Source: an uncultured Duncaniella sp.
GTDB taxonomy: Bacteria > Bacteroidota > Bacteroidia > Bacteroidales > Muribaculaceae
DNA: 34,279 bases
NCBI RefSeq assembly: GCF_910577345.1
Contig: NZ_CAJTMT010000035.1
Span: 1 to 34,279, forward strand
Direction: 5' to 3'
The notes under the pieces were generated by a model. It was not told where the DNA came from and made no database searches. It worked only from the letters and a program-made list of their open reading frames with translations. Of this stretch, positions 1-7,662 are shown in pieces. Within the stretch, counting starts at the first letter, position 1. Every line of letters starts with the position of its first letter. A program made the position numbers and the translations under genes.

Positions 1-39
1 GGCGACGCAATGGAGCCCGCAGGGCGAAATTGCGTCACC
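1..39. repeat. Nested hairpin at the left edge
   Basis: Positions 4-11 (GACGCAAT) pair perfectly with 29-36 (ATTGCGTC), and inside them 15-18 (GCCC) pairs with 22-25 (GGGC). The stem extends outward to 1-39 with one mismatch. The nested-hairpin form resembles REP-like intergenic elements or a transcription-end structure. The window starts inside it, so the gene it may belong to cannot be seen. Confidence 0.5.
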
Positions 40-81
40 GCGAAGGTGTGTGGGTGGGCAAATGGATGTCATTCCCGTCAC

Positions 82-232
82 GGGCATCGAAGATGTCCGA
101 TAATAACCCTTTGTCAAACGCCCAATACCCCAATCATCTCATATATTGATCTCGCAATATCCTCATACATGAAAATCTCAGGGACAATCTTTACATATAA
201 CCGTATTACCTTACCGGACATCTTCGATGCCC
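82..232. repeat. 18-bp perfect inverted repeat, spaced 115 bp
   Basis: Positions 82-99 and 215-232 are exact reverse complements (GGGCATCGAAGATGTCCG and its complement). The AT-rich interval between them holds no recognised gene. A 102-codon frame runs through the region but resembles no known protein. The pair may be the ends of a small non-autonomous element or long-range pairing in a transcript; the function is unknown. Confidence 0.55.
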
Positions 233-253
233 ATCATAGCACAATCATCATTA

Positions 254-324
254 CCCCATGCCTCGCGTTCGATGGAAAATTACGGCCTACGGCCTCCATT
301 TTCCATCTCCGCTCGTGATGGGTC
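254..324. repeat. Intergenic hairpin with imperfect outer stem
   Basis: Positions 271-280 (GATGGAAAAT) pair perfectly with 298-307 across a 17-nt loop containing a short direct repeat (ACGGCCT twice). The flanks 254-270 and 308-324 extend the stem imperfectly. It lies in the gene-free left end and resembles a REP-like or terminator-like structure. There is no clear U-run on either side, so a terminator call would be weak. Confidence 0.45.
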
Positions 325-418
325 TACCATCACATCGCTGCTGTGCAGCTTACCAATCGCCATCCGGATTGAAATCCGATAAAAATAACTCATACCGATT
401 TCTAATCACTGAACATGA

Positions 419-592
419 ATCATAAAAACCGAAACCCATCATCAAAATCCAAAAACTACCATCAAAACCAAAAAACCACAATCAAAACCAAAAACCAATC
501 ATCAAAAACCAAATACCCACAATCAAAAACCGAAATACATACCATCAAAACCGAAATACGCATCATTAAAACCAAATCAACATCACAAAACC
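419..592. repeat. Degenerate 20-21 bp tandem repeat, A/C-rich with phased A-tracts
   Basis: Units beginning ATCAAAACC (or close variants) start near 419, 441, 461, 481, 501, 522, 543, 564 and 582, so the period is 20-21 bp for most of the array. Each unit carries two A-tracts of 4-6 bases. Positions 432-531 contain no G at all on the plus strand. Two helical turns per unit predicts intrinsic curvature. A 73-codon frame crosses the array, but its Lys/Asn/Thr-rich product is what the repeat alone would give. The array ends about 50-75 bp upstream of the promoter for the gene at 762. Confidence 0.7.
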
Positions 593-641
593 ACCGCGAT
601 ACGTTAATAAACATTAATACAATGTTTTTTCTGTAACCATA

Positions 642-674
642 TTGTCGAAGTTTTGTAACTATGTTGTAACTTTG
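642..674 (+). promoter_or_regulatory. Bacteroidetes-type promoter of the M28 gene
   Basis: A -7 element TAACTTTG (667-674) matches TAnnTTTG. The best -33 candidate is TTG at 642-644, 22 bases upstream, slightly longer than the usual 19-21. Transcription would start near 681, giving a leader of about 80 nt before the ATG at 762. This is motif matching only. Confidence 0.5.
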
Positions 675-761
675 CCGAACCAAACACCTTAAATGTCCAT
701 GTCGTGATATACACGGACGAAAATTAGCATCACAGACACCACAAACACAGCCAGCAGAGTC

Positions 762-1778
762 ATGAAAGAATACATCATAGCAGCCATAATCAGCCTGCTT
801 GCGGCCACCGGCCTCGCAAGCTGCGGTTCTACGGCCTCTAACGGCGACGTTTCCCGCGAGAAGCAGGATGAGAAACGCCTCAAAACCCCTGCAAAATTCA
901 ATCGTGACAGCGCCTACTCCTACGTCCGCAGGCAAGTGGCGTTCGGCCCCCGCGTGTCAGGCACCGAAGGCAACCGCCTTTGCCGTCAATACATCGTCAA
1001 CGAGCTCAATCGTCATGGCGCCGAGAATGTCAACGTACAGACAGGCGAAGTGAAAGCCTTCAACGGCGACCGTCTTCCCATAGGCAACATCATGGCCTCA
1101 TACAATCCCGGTATCAAAGACCGTATCCTCCTCGCAGCCCACTACGATACCCGTCCCTGGTCCGATTCAGACCAGAACGAGGACAACCGCCTCAAACCGG
1201 TCCTCGGAGCCAACGACGGAGGCAGTGGCGTAGCTGTCATGCTTGAAATTGCCCGTCAGCTCAACCAGACCGAAGCTCCGATCGGTGTCGACCTTCTTTT
1301 TGTCGATGCCGAGGACTACGGCCAGTCATCCGGTTTCTCAACCCATGATGAATCATGGTGTCTCGGAACCCAATACTGGACATCACACATGCCCTACGCA
1401 AAGGATTCGCTTCCGCGCTATGCAATTGTCTTCGACATGGTTGGCGGAATTGACGCCAAGTTCCACCGCGAATACTTCTCGGACCGCCACGCCCGCAAGA
1501 TTGTCGACAAAGTATGGTCCGTGGCAGAACGCTCCGGCTATCAGAACCGCTTCGTCAACAAAAACGGCGGTTCGGTCGTCGACGACCATCTCTTCCTCAA
1601 CGATGCCGGCATACCTGCCATTGACATCATCGAGTCGAAAAACGACGCAACCGGAACCTTCCCCCCGACATGGCACACTGTCAACGACAACATGGACAAC
1701 ATAGATCCCGCCTCGCTTGAGGCAGCCGGACAGACAGTCCTCAACCTCATCTACAACGAAATCCGTTGTATTGAATGA
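762..1778 (+). CDS. M28-family glutaminyl-peptide cyclotransferase-like lipoprotein
   Basis: Predicted 338-aa zinc enzyme of peptidase clan M28, closest in layout to the glutaminyl cyclases that convert N-terminal Gln to pyroglutamate on exported proteins. Residues 1-21 form a lipoprotein signal ending in LASC, with Cys21 as the lipidation site, so it should sit on a membrane facing the periplasm. The M28 core shows AHYDTRPW (126-133), GANDGGSG (149-156), DAED (182-185) and WHTVND (304-309). By family comparison the single zinc would be held by Asp152, Glu184 and His305. Tryptophans and the CLGTQYW segment (200-206) fit the cyclase branch better than di-zinc aminopeptidases. It is apparently monocistronic, with its own promoter and a hairpin downstream. 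An M28 aminopeptidase is the alternative. Confidence 0.85.
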   Translation: MKEYIIAAIISLLAATGLASCGSTASNGDVSREKQDEKRLKTPAKFNRDSAYSYVRRQVAFGPRVSGTEGNRLCRQYIVNELNRHGAENVNVQTGEVKAFNGDRLPIGNIMASYNPGIKDRILLAAHYDTRPWSDSDQNEDNRLKPVLGANDGGSGVAVMLEIARQLNQTEAPIGVDLLFVDAEDYGQSSGFSTHDESWCLGTQYWTSHMPYAKDSLPRYAIVFDMVGGIDAKFHREYFSDRHARKIVDKVWSVAERSGYQNRFVNKNGGSVVDDHLFLNDAGIPAIDIIESKNDATGTFPPTWHTVNDNMDNIDPASLEAAGQTVLNLIYNEIRCIE

Positions 1779-1923
1779 TTCTCCTCCCCGCACTCAGACT
1801 CATTTAAATAAAGCTATCATATATTTATCATTATCTTACAATTATTGTTATCTTACATCTTGCGCTTGATTTATATGCGCAACGTCAGTTTCCAACAGGT
1901 AACACCATATAATTCATAAATTA

Positions 1924-1956
1924 AGGGAAGCGTGCTCTTGACGAGTGCGCTTCCCT
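1924..1956. terminator. Terminator hairpin between convergent genes
   Basis: Positions 1924-1932 (AGGGAAGCG) pair with 1948-1956 (CGCTTCCCT), with further pairing in the loop (CTC/GAG), followed by GCTTTTC. It lies between the converging M28 gene (ends 1778) and OmpA-type gene (ends 2049) and could serve both strands. The T-run is short. The rest of 1779-2048 shows only AT-rich sequence. Confidence 0.6.
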
Positions 1957-2048
1957 GCTTTTCATAAAAGAATTGATGATTATAATGAGTTCCGGGCATT
2001 GAGCGGAATCATCATCCACGCATCAGGATTGATGCTGACAGGAGATGC

Positions 2049-2750
2049 TTACTTCAATGTGCCCTGGTTGGCCTGTTCGATCATCTCCTTGCTTGCGGTG
2101 ATGTAGACCTCCACGCGACGGTTCTGGGCACGTCCCTCTGCTGTAGAGTTGGATGCGATGTAGTCCTGCATGGGGAGACCTTCAGCTGAAAGACGGCTTG
2201 CGCCGACACCGCTGTTGAGAAGATAGTTGCGGACAGCGTCTGCACGGCCGGTGGCCACACGTTCGTTGACTGCGAGTGTGCCGGTATCATCGGTGTAACC
2301 GTAAATCTGCACGTTTGTGCCGGGGTTATTGATGAGCGAAGCGGCAAACTTGCTGAGGTCAGTGCGTGCGCTTGCGCTGAGTGTCGTACCGTTGGTCGGG
2401 AAAAGGATACCGCCGTTGAAAGTTACCTGAATAGCCTGAAGACCGTTTTCGTCAGTCACCTGCTTGATTTCAGCCTGCTTTGCGAGTTCGGCCTGAAGTT
2501 CGGCCTGCTGCTTGTCCATCTTCTTACCGATGAGGACACCTGCGCCTGTTCCGACAGCCGCACCGATTGCAGTACCGATAGCCGCGCCCTTACCGCCGCC
2601 GATGAGAGCGCCGAGACCTGCGCCGAGAGCGGCACCGCCGCCACCGCCGATAGCCGCGCCCTTGCCTGTATTGGTCCATGATGAGCATCCCGTCGAAAGA
2701 AGCACACAGAGAGCCATGGCAGGAATTCCTAAAGCTTTTGCGAGTTTCAT
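2049..2750 (-). CDS. OmpA-family lipoprotein with glycine-zipper segment
   Basis: A 233-aa envelope lipoprotein. The signal peptide ends in LSTGC with Cys22 as the lipidation site. Residues ~28-78 form a Gly/Ala-rich glycine-zipper stretch (GGGKGAAIG-type repeats), which usually packs in or against a membrane. A short charged helix (KKMDKQQAELQAELAKQ) follows, then a C-terminal OmpA-like peptidoglycan-binding domain (~105-225) with YGYTDDTG, NERVATGRADAV and AQNRRVEVYI. The expected role is tethering the outer membrane to peptidoglycan. A near-consensus promoter sits about 35 bp upstream. It is convergent with the M28 gene and divergent from the transporter gene. Confidence 0.92.
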   Translation of the reverse strand: MKLAKALGIPAMALCVLLSTGCSSWTNTGKGAAIGGGGGAALGAGLGALIGGGKGAAIGTAIGAAVGTGAGVLIGKKMDKQQAELQAELAKQAEIKQVTDENGLQAIQVTFNGGILFPTNGTTLSASARTDLSKFAASLINNPGTNVQIYGYTDDTGTLAVNERVATGRADAVRNYLLNSGVGASRLSAEGLPMQDYIASNSTAEGRAQNRRVEVYITASKEMIEQANQGTLK

Positions 2751-2786
2751 TTTAAAAATAATTTAGTTAACGTGTTAAAATCGCCA

Positions 2787-2818
2787 CAAAAATAACGATT
2801 TATTCCCATTTTCCCAAA
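2787..2818 (-). promoter_or_regulatory. Consensus Bacteroidetes promoter of the OmpA-type gene
   Basis: Read on the minus strand, TTTG (2818-2815) is followed after exactly 20 bases by TATTTTTG (2794-2787), a full match to the -33/-7 consensus with ideal spacing. Transcription would start around 2780, giving a ~30-nt leader before the ATG at 2750. This is the best promoter match found in the window. Confidence 0.75.
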
Positions 2819-2935
2819 AAACCGGTCTTTTAGCCGACATATCGGCACATACGATTTTCAAGGGCTATGTATAGTTATTACGTCCCGACAAAAATAAAGT
2901 TCTGACGCTTTCCGTAATCTTTGATAAAAATTTCT

Positions 2936-3032
2936 TAATTTTGTCATCGTTATGGCGACGTCAAGTCCTTCCGTTGGCATAACCGACCCTGAAAACACAA
3001 CTATCGGAGGGTCTTAAACGAAGGTTAACCTT
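2936..3032 (+). promoter_or_regulatory. Possible promoter and structured leader of the EamA gene
   Basis: TAATTTTG (2936-2943) matches the -7 consensus, but no good -33 box lies at the right distance. The predicted leader contains a 6-bp stem (2985-2990 GACCCT with 3008-3013 AGGGTC) and a perfect 12-bp palindrome AAGGTTAACCTT (3021-3032) ending 10 bases before the ATG at 3043. The palindrome could be an operator or could hide the start region; this is inference. Confidence 0.4.
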
Positions 3033-3042
3033 AAATATTGTC

Positions 3043-3969
3043 ATGTCAACAAAGCGTTTTTCGCCGAAAAGCAACCTTTTGCTTTATCATGCAGGGGCTG
3101 CTGTTGCTGTCATTGGCTGGGGAGTCTCGTTTATTTCCACCAAGGTGCTCCTCGACAATGGACTGCACCCCATCGAGATTTACATCTACCGTTTCGCAAT
3201 CGCCTACCTGGCCATGCTGCTGATCGCCCACAAGAAAATCTTCAGCAACTCCTGGCGGCATGAGCTGACATTCATGCTCGGCGGTCTTTTCGGAGGTTCT
3301 ATCTATTTCATTTCTGAAAACGTCGCGCTCGAATACACCCTCGTGAGCAACGTCTCCCTCATCACATCCCTTTCACCTCTGTTGACAGTCCTGCTCATCG
3401 GTTTCATCTATAAGACGGACCGCGTCGGGAAAGAGACCATTTTCGGCTCCTGTCTGGCATTCCTCGGTGTCGGGCTTGTCATCTTCAACAGCAGTTTCTC
3501 CCTGAGCATAAATCCGCTCGGCGACCTCCTCTCGCTCCTTGCGGCACTATGCTGGGCCATATACAGTATAATAATAAAGAAACTCAACCCGCTCTACAGC
3601 GCACTGTTCATCACCCGCAAGACATTCTTCTACGGCGTGGTGACGGCCATCCCCTTCCTCCTCATCGAACCCTCCATCACACCGCCGTCAGTGCTGCTTG
3701 AGCCCAAACTCATAGCCAACCTGCTCTTCCTCGCCCTCTTCTGCTCGATGTTCGCCTACCTGATGTGGGCCGTCATCAACGCCAAAATCGGAGCCGTGAA
3801 AGCCGCCAACTACATGTATTTCCAGCCGGTCGTCACTCTCGTCTTCTCCTTCCTCATTCTTGGAGAGAAGATTTCATTTGTCGGCTACACAGGCTGCGCG
3901 ATGATTCTCCTCGGAGTATGGCTGGCCGACTTCCTCCAGAAACGCAAACTACGCACATCAAACAAATAA
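3043..3969 (+). CDS. EamA/DMT-family membrane transporter
   Basis: A 308-aa inner-membrane protein with about ten hydrophobic segments arranged as two EamA repeats (roughly 15-145 and 158-297). Typical features are WGVSFISTKVLL in the first helix, ENVALEYTLVSNVSLITSLSPLL in the first repeat, and the matching FQPVVTLVFSFLILGE segment near the C-terminus. The basic tail (QKRKLRTSNK) is expected in the cytoplasm. The drug/metabolite transporter superfamily exports or exchanges small metabolites; the substrate cannot be told from sequence. The protease gene starts 15 bases after its stop, so the two are probably co-transcribed. Confidence 0.9.
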   Translation: MSTKRFSPKSNLLLYHAGAAVAVIGWGVSFISTKVLLDNGLHPIEIYIYRFAIAYLAMLLIAHKKIFSNSWRHELTFMLGGLFGGSIYFISENVALEYTLVSNVSLITSLSPLLTVLLIGFIYKTDRVGKETIFGSCLAFLGVGLVIFNSSFSLSINPLGDLLSLLAALCWAIYSIIIKKLNPLYSALFITRKTFFYGVVTAIPFLLIEPSITPPSVLLEPKLIANLLFLALFCSMFAYLMWAVINAKIGAVKAANYMYFQPVVTLVFSFLILGEKISFVGYTGCAMILLGVWLADFLQKRKLRTSNK

Positions 3970-3984
3970 AACCATCAATATCAC

Positions 3985-6900
3985 ATGAAGAAATCACTCC
4001 TGAGCGCACTCCTCATCAGCGCATCCTTCGGTGCGGGAGCAGTCACGCCTCTGTGGCTTCGCGATGTACGCATCTCCCCTGACGGTTCAACGATTGCCTT
4101 CACCTACAAGGGCGACATCTACACTGTCCCCGTTGCAGGCGGACAGGCCCGTCAGCTAACCACCCAGTCGTCATACGAAACAGAACCCGTATGGTCGCCC
4201 GACGGCAAGAAAATAGCTTTCGCAAGTGACCGCGAGGGGGGCTCTGACATTTTCATCATGGATGCAGCAGGCGGTCCGGCAACTCGTCTGACCTTCAACT
4301 CCGCATCCGAGATTCCCCAGGGCTTCACCCCCGACGGAAAAGCCGTCATCTATTCAGCCTCAATCCAGGATGCCCCTTCGGCGCTCCTCTTCCCCGCCTC
4401 ATGGCAGACAGAACTATATTCGGTTCCTGTCAATGGCGGACGTCCCCGCCAGATACTCTCGACCCCTGCGGAAGCTGTCAATTATCTTCCGGACGGAAAG
4501 TCGTTCATCTACGTTGACCGCAAAGGCGGCGAGGACCAGTGGCGCAAACACCACACCTCGTCAGTCACCCGCGAGATTTGGAAATATGATGCTGCCACAG
4601 GCCGTCACACCAACCTCACAAACCATCCCGGTGAGGACCGCAGTCCTGCCGTGACACCCGACGGACAGACCCTCTACTTCCTCAGCGAACGCGACGGAGG
4701 TTCGTTCAATGTCTACTCGATGGACCTCTCCAATCCCTCCAAAATCACTCCCCTCACTGATTTCAAGACCCACCCCGTGCGCTTCCTCTCCCGTGGAGCC
4801 GACGGCACCCTTGCCTTCACCTACGATGGCGAGATATACACTATGCGTCCCGGCAGCAAGCCCGCAAAGGTCAACATCTCACTGACTGCCGACGAAAGCA
4901 ATCCTGAGCTCATCAGCCGATTCACCACCGGAACCCGTGGAGCCGTTCCCTCGCCCGACGGAAAGCAGGTGGCCTTCGTCAGACGCGGCGACGTGTTCGT
5001 GACCTCCGTAGAATATCCCACGACCAAACAGATTACCACTACCCCTGCAGCAGAAAACTCTGTAAGCTGGGGCAAGGATAACCGCACGCTCTACTACACT
5101 TCGGACCGCGACGGCCACTTCAACATCTACCGCGCTGAAATCGGCCGTGAGGAGGACCCCAACTTCCCCAATGCCACCCTCATCAAGGAGGAGCCTGTCT
5201 TCAAGACCTCCGACAAGGTTGACCGCGCACAGCCCGACATCTCCCCCGACGGCAAGAAGATGGCCTTTGTCATCGACCGCCGCGACATCGCCGTGATGGA
5301 CATCGCTTCCGGCAAGGTTAAGCGCCTCACCAACGGCAACATCTGCAATTCACGCACCGGCGGACTCAACTTCACATGGTCGCCCGACAGCAAATGGCTT
5401 GCAGCCGAGGTCGACATGCACCGCCGCAGTCCCTACTACGACATCGCCATCATCAATGCCGAAAACGGTGAAATCACCAACATCACCAACTCTTCATATT
5501 CCAACTACAGCCCCCGCTGGGTGATGGGCGGCGACGCCATCCTCTTTGTCAGCGACCGCTACGGTATGCGCAGTCAGGCTTCATGGGGTTCGCAATACGA
5601 CGCACTCCTCGTCTTCACAAACCAGGCGGCATACGACCGCTACCGCCTCTCGCCCGAAGACCTCGCCATCCAGGATGAACTGAAGGCAGCCCGCAAGAAG
5701 AAGGCTGATGCAAAGGATAAGAAGGACGGCAAGAAGGATGCCAAGAAAGACTCAAAGATCGGCGACTCAAACAAGGAGAAAGAGTCGAAAGACATCAATA
5801 TCGAGCTTGACGGCATCCAGGACCGCATCGTCCGTCTGACACCCTTCTCATCTGACCTTGCCGATGTCTATATCGACGACAAGGGTGAGACCCTCTGGTT
5901 CCTCGCTGCATTTGACGGCGGTTATGACCTCTGGAAGAAGAATCTGCGCAAGGGCGATGTGAGCCTCGCCAACAAGCTCGATGCAGGCGGTCTCTCTATG
6001 GTTCCCGATGCAGCAGGCAAAAACCTCTTCCTCCTCGGTACGACTTCCATGCGCAAGATGGCCCTTCCCGGCGGAAAGATGGACCGCATCAGCGTCAGCG
6101 GCACCCAGAAGATTGACCCCGCTGCCGAACGCGACTATCTCTATGACTATATCCTCAAGGAAGAGGACAAGCGCTTCTTCGATCCCAAGATGCACGGTGT
6201 CGACTGGAAGAAGATGGGCGAAGCTTACCGCAAGTTCCTCCCCCACATCAACCACAATGCTGAATTTGCCGAGATGACAAGCGAGCTCCTCGGTGAGCTC
6301 AATGTATCGCACACCGGAACCCGCTACTACGGCGACGGTGCCAAGGAAGCTACAGCCTCGCTCGGTCTGCTCTACGATATGGCCTATGATGGTCCCGGCC
6401 TGAAAGTTGCGGAGATTGTCGAAGGAGGCCCCTTCGGTCACGCCGACACCCGCATGAAGCCCGGAGCCGTAATCACCGCTATCAACGGCAACAAGATTGA
6501 TGCCGAGAGCGACTATACTCCCCTCTTCAACGGTATCTCTAAGAAAAAGACCCTCGTCAGCTTCACTCTCCCCTCAGGTGAGAAGGAAGAAGAGGTAGTC
6601 ATCCCCACCACACGAATGACCGACCTCCTTTATAACCGCTGGGTGAAGCGCAACGCCCATCTCGTCGATTCTCTTTCCGGAGGCCGTCTCGGCTACGTCC
6701 ACATCCGTGCTATGAATGATGAAAGCTACCGTACAATCTACGCTGACCTCCTCGGCAAATACAACGAACGCGACGGTATCGTCATCGACACCCGTTTCAA
6801 CGGTGGTGGCCGTCTGCACGAGGACATCGAAGTGCTCTTCAGCGGTAAGAAATACCTCACTCAGGAAATCAAGGGTGTGGTATCCGGCGAGATGCCCTCG

Positions 6901-7248
6901 CGCCGTTGGAACAAGCCTTCCATCATGCTGACAGGCGAGGCCAACTACTCCAATGCCCACGGCACACCTTGGGTTTACCGCAAGGTGGGTCTCGGCAAAA
7001 TCGTAGGTATGCCCGTCCCCGGCACTATGAGCTCTGTCAACTGGGTCAACATGCAGGATCCCTCGCTCACATTCGGTATTCCCGTCGTGGGCTTCAAGAC
7101 TGAGGAAGGCAACTACCTTGAGAACACTCAGCTCGAACCTGACGTGAAGGTAGCCAATGACCCCGCCAAGATTATCCTCGGTATCGACGACCAAATCTCA
7201 GCCGCAGTCAATACCCTCCTCAACGACATCGACAGCAGCAAGAAATAA
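3985..7248 (+). CDS. Tricorn-type protease: TolB-like propellers, PDZ and S41 domain
   Basis: A 1087-aa exported serine protease. Residues 1-19 are a signal peptide (cleavage likely after GAGA). Two WD40/TolB-like propellers follow (about 22-330 and 330-700), seen as repeated SPDGK.IAF...DIY blades. A very Lys/Asp-rich stretch (about 565-600) interrupts the second propeller. After it come the helical core with the tricorn Ser-His pair (Ser775-His776 in NVSHTG), a PDZ domain (about 793-885) and the S41 domain. The catalytic Ser is probably Ser989 (NYSNAHG) and the acidic partner Glu1046 (YLENTQLEPD). The family degrades peptides channelled through the propellers; the signal peptide places this one in the periplasm. 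A strong hairpin follows at 7307. Confidence 0.92.
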   Translation: MKKSLLSALLISASFGAGAVTPLWLRDVRISPDGSTIAFTYKGDIYTVPVAGGQARQLTTQSSYETEPVWSPDGKKIAFASDREGGSDIFIMDAAGGPATRLTFNSASEIPQGFTPDGKAVIYSASIQDAPSALLFPASWQTELYSVPVNGGRPRQILSTPAEAVNYLPDGKSFIYVDRKGGEDQWRKHHTSSVTREIWKYDAATGRHTNLTNHPGEDRSPAVTPDGQTLYFLSERDGGSFNVYSMDLSNPSKITPLTDFKTHPVRFLSRGADGTLAFTYDGEIYTMRPGSKPAKVNISLTADESNPELISRFTTGTRGAVPSPDGKQVAFVRRGDVFVTSVEYPTTKQITTTPAAENSVSWGKDNRTLYYTSDRDGHFNIYRAEIGREEDPNFPNATLIKEEPVFKTSDKVDRAQPDISPDGKKMAFVIDRRDIAVMDIASGKVKRLTNGNICNSRTGGLNFTWSPDSKWLAAEVDMHRRSPYYDIAIINAENGEITNITNSSYSNYSPRWVMGGDAILFVSDRYGMRSQASWGSQYDALLVFTNQAAYDRYRLSPEDLAIQDELKAARKKKADAKDKKDGKKDAKKDSKIGDSNKEKESKDINIELDGIQDRIVRLTPFSSDLADVYIDDKGETLWFLAAFDGGYDLWKKNLRKGDVSLANKLDAGGLSMVPDAAGKNLFLLGTTSMRKMALPGGKMDRISVSGTQKIDPAAERDYLYDYILKEEDKRFFDPKMHGVDWKKMGEAYRKFLPHINHNAEFAEMTSELLGELNVSHTGTRYYGDGAKEATASLGLLYDMAYDGPGLKVAEIVEGGPFGHADTRMKPGAVITAINGNKIDAESDYTPLFNGISKKKTLVSFTLPSGEKEEEVVIPTTRMTDLLYNRWVKRNAHLVDSLSGGRLGYVHIRAMNDESYRTIYADLLGKYNERDGIVIDTRFNGGGRLHEDIEVLFSGKKYLTQEIKGVVSGEMPSRRWNKPSIMLTGEANYSNAHGTPWVYRKVGLGKIVGMPVPGTMSSVNWVNMQDPSLTFGIPVVGFKTEEGNYLENTQLEPDVKVANDPAKIILGIDDQISAAVNTLLNDIDSSKK

Positions 7249-7306
7249 TCCTTCCGCCCTCAATTCCCCTTTTCCGGCATAATCTGACGGAAGGGTACAG
7301 AAAGCC

Positions 7307-7362
7307 AAAAGTGCAAAAGAAACAGAAGATTATAATCTCAATTCTGTTTCTTTTGCACTTTT
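7307..7362 (+). terminator. Perfect 21-bp hairpin after the tricorn gene
   Basis: Positions 7307-7327 and 7342-7362 are exact reverse complements, starting with AAAA and ending with TTTT. The loop contains the palindrome GATTATAATC (7328-7337). Starting 59 bases after the protease stop, with A-rich and T-rich outer ends, it fits a bidirectional intrinsic terminator between converging genes. Confidence 0.75.
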
Positions 7363-7398
7363 ATCGTTTCAGCCATTCCGTCCCAGTCAAACAGCTAA

Positions 7399-7618
7399 TT
7401 GTAGGGACGCGCTGTAGCGCGTATGCCAAATGAACTACCGGAATGGTGAGGTACATAAATTCAGAAATAACAAAAATTACAGATTTTATAATCGGCTATT
7501 TTACGGCTGAAAATAAAATCTGTAATTTTTGTTATTTATGAATTTCTGTACCTATAATATTATATGGGTACACTGTTTGTATTTCATCGGGCATACGCGC
7601 TACAGCGCGTCCCTACAA
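7399..7618. repeat. 220-bp nested inverted-repeat element with REP-like ends
   Basis: The outer arms 7399-7427 and 7590-7618 are perfect 29-bp inverted repeats. Each arm is itself a hairpin (ACGCGCT-GT-AGCGCGT). The arms extend inward imperfectly for about ten bases. Nested within is a second inverted repeat, 7449-7489 with 7513-7553: 41 bases per arm, two mismatches, AT-rich, loop 7490-7512. The element fills most of the gap between the converging tricorn and ftsZ genes and has no coding potential. The architecture (two inverted GC-rich hairpins around a spacer) resembles REP doublets or a MITE. The inner stem could also act as the ftsZ terminator. Confidence 0.75.
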
Positions 7619-7662
7619 ACGATTGGCGCTAACATGCACCTATCGCTTACAAACCATCCGCA

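Noticed and set aside
10..318. 102-codon frame at the left end
   Set aside because: It runs through three inverted repeats and resembles no protein; no promoter or start context seen.
419..592. CRISPR-like regular repeat
   Set aside because: The whole unit repeats with drift and there are no unique spacers or conserved direct repeats; no cas genes nearby.
415..636. 73-codon Lys/Thr/Asn-rich frame
   Set aside because: Produced by the A/C-rich tandem repeat, with no sign of selection as protein.
5848..6441. 197-codon minus-strand frame inside the tricorn gene
   Set aside because: Antisense shadow of a complete, motif-rich protease.
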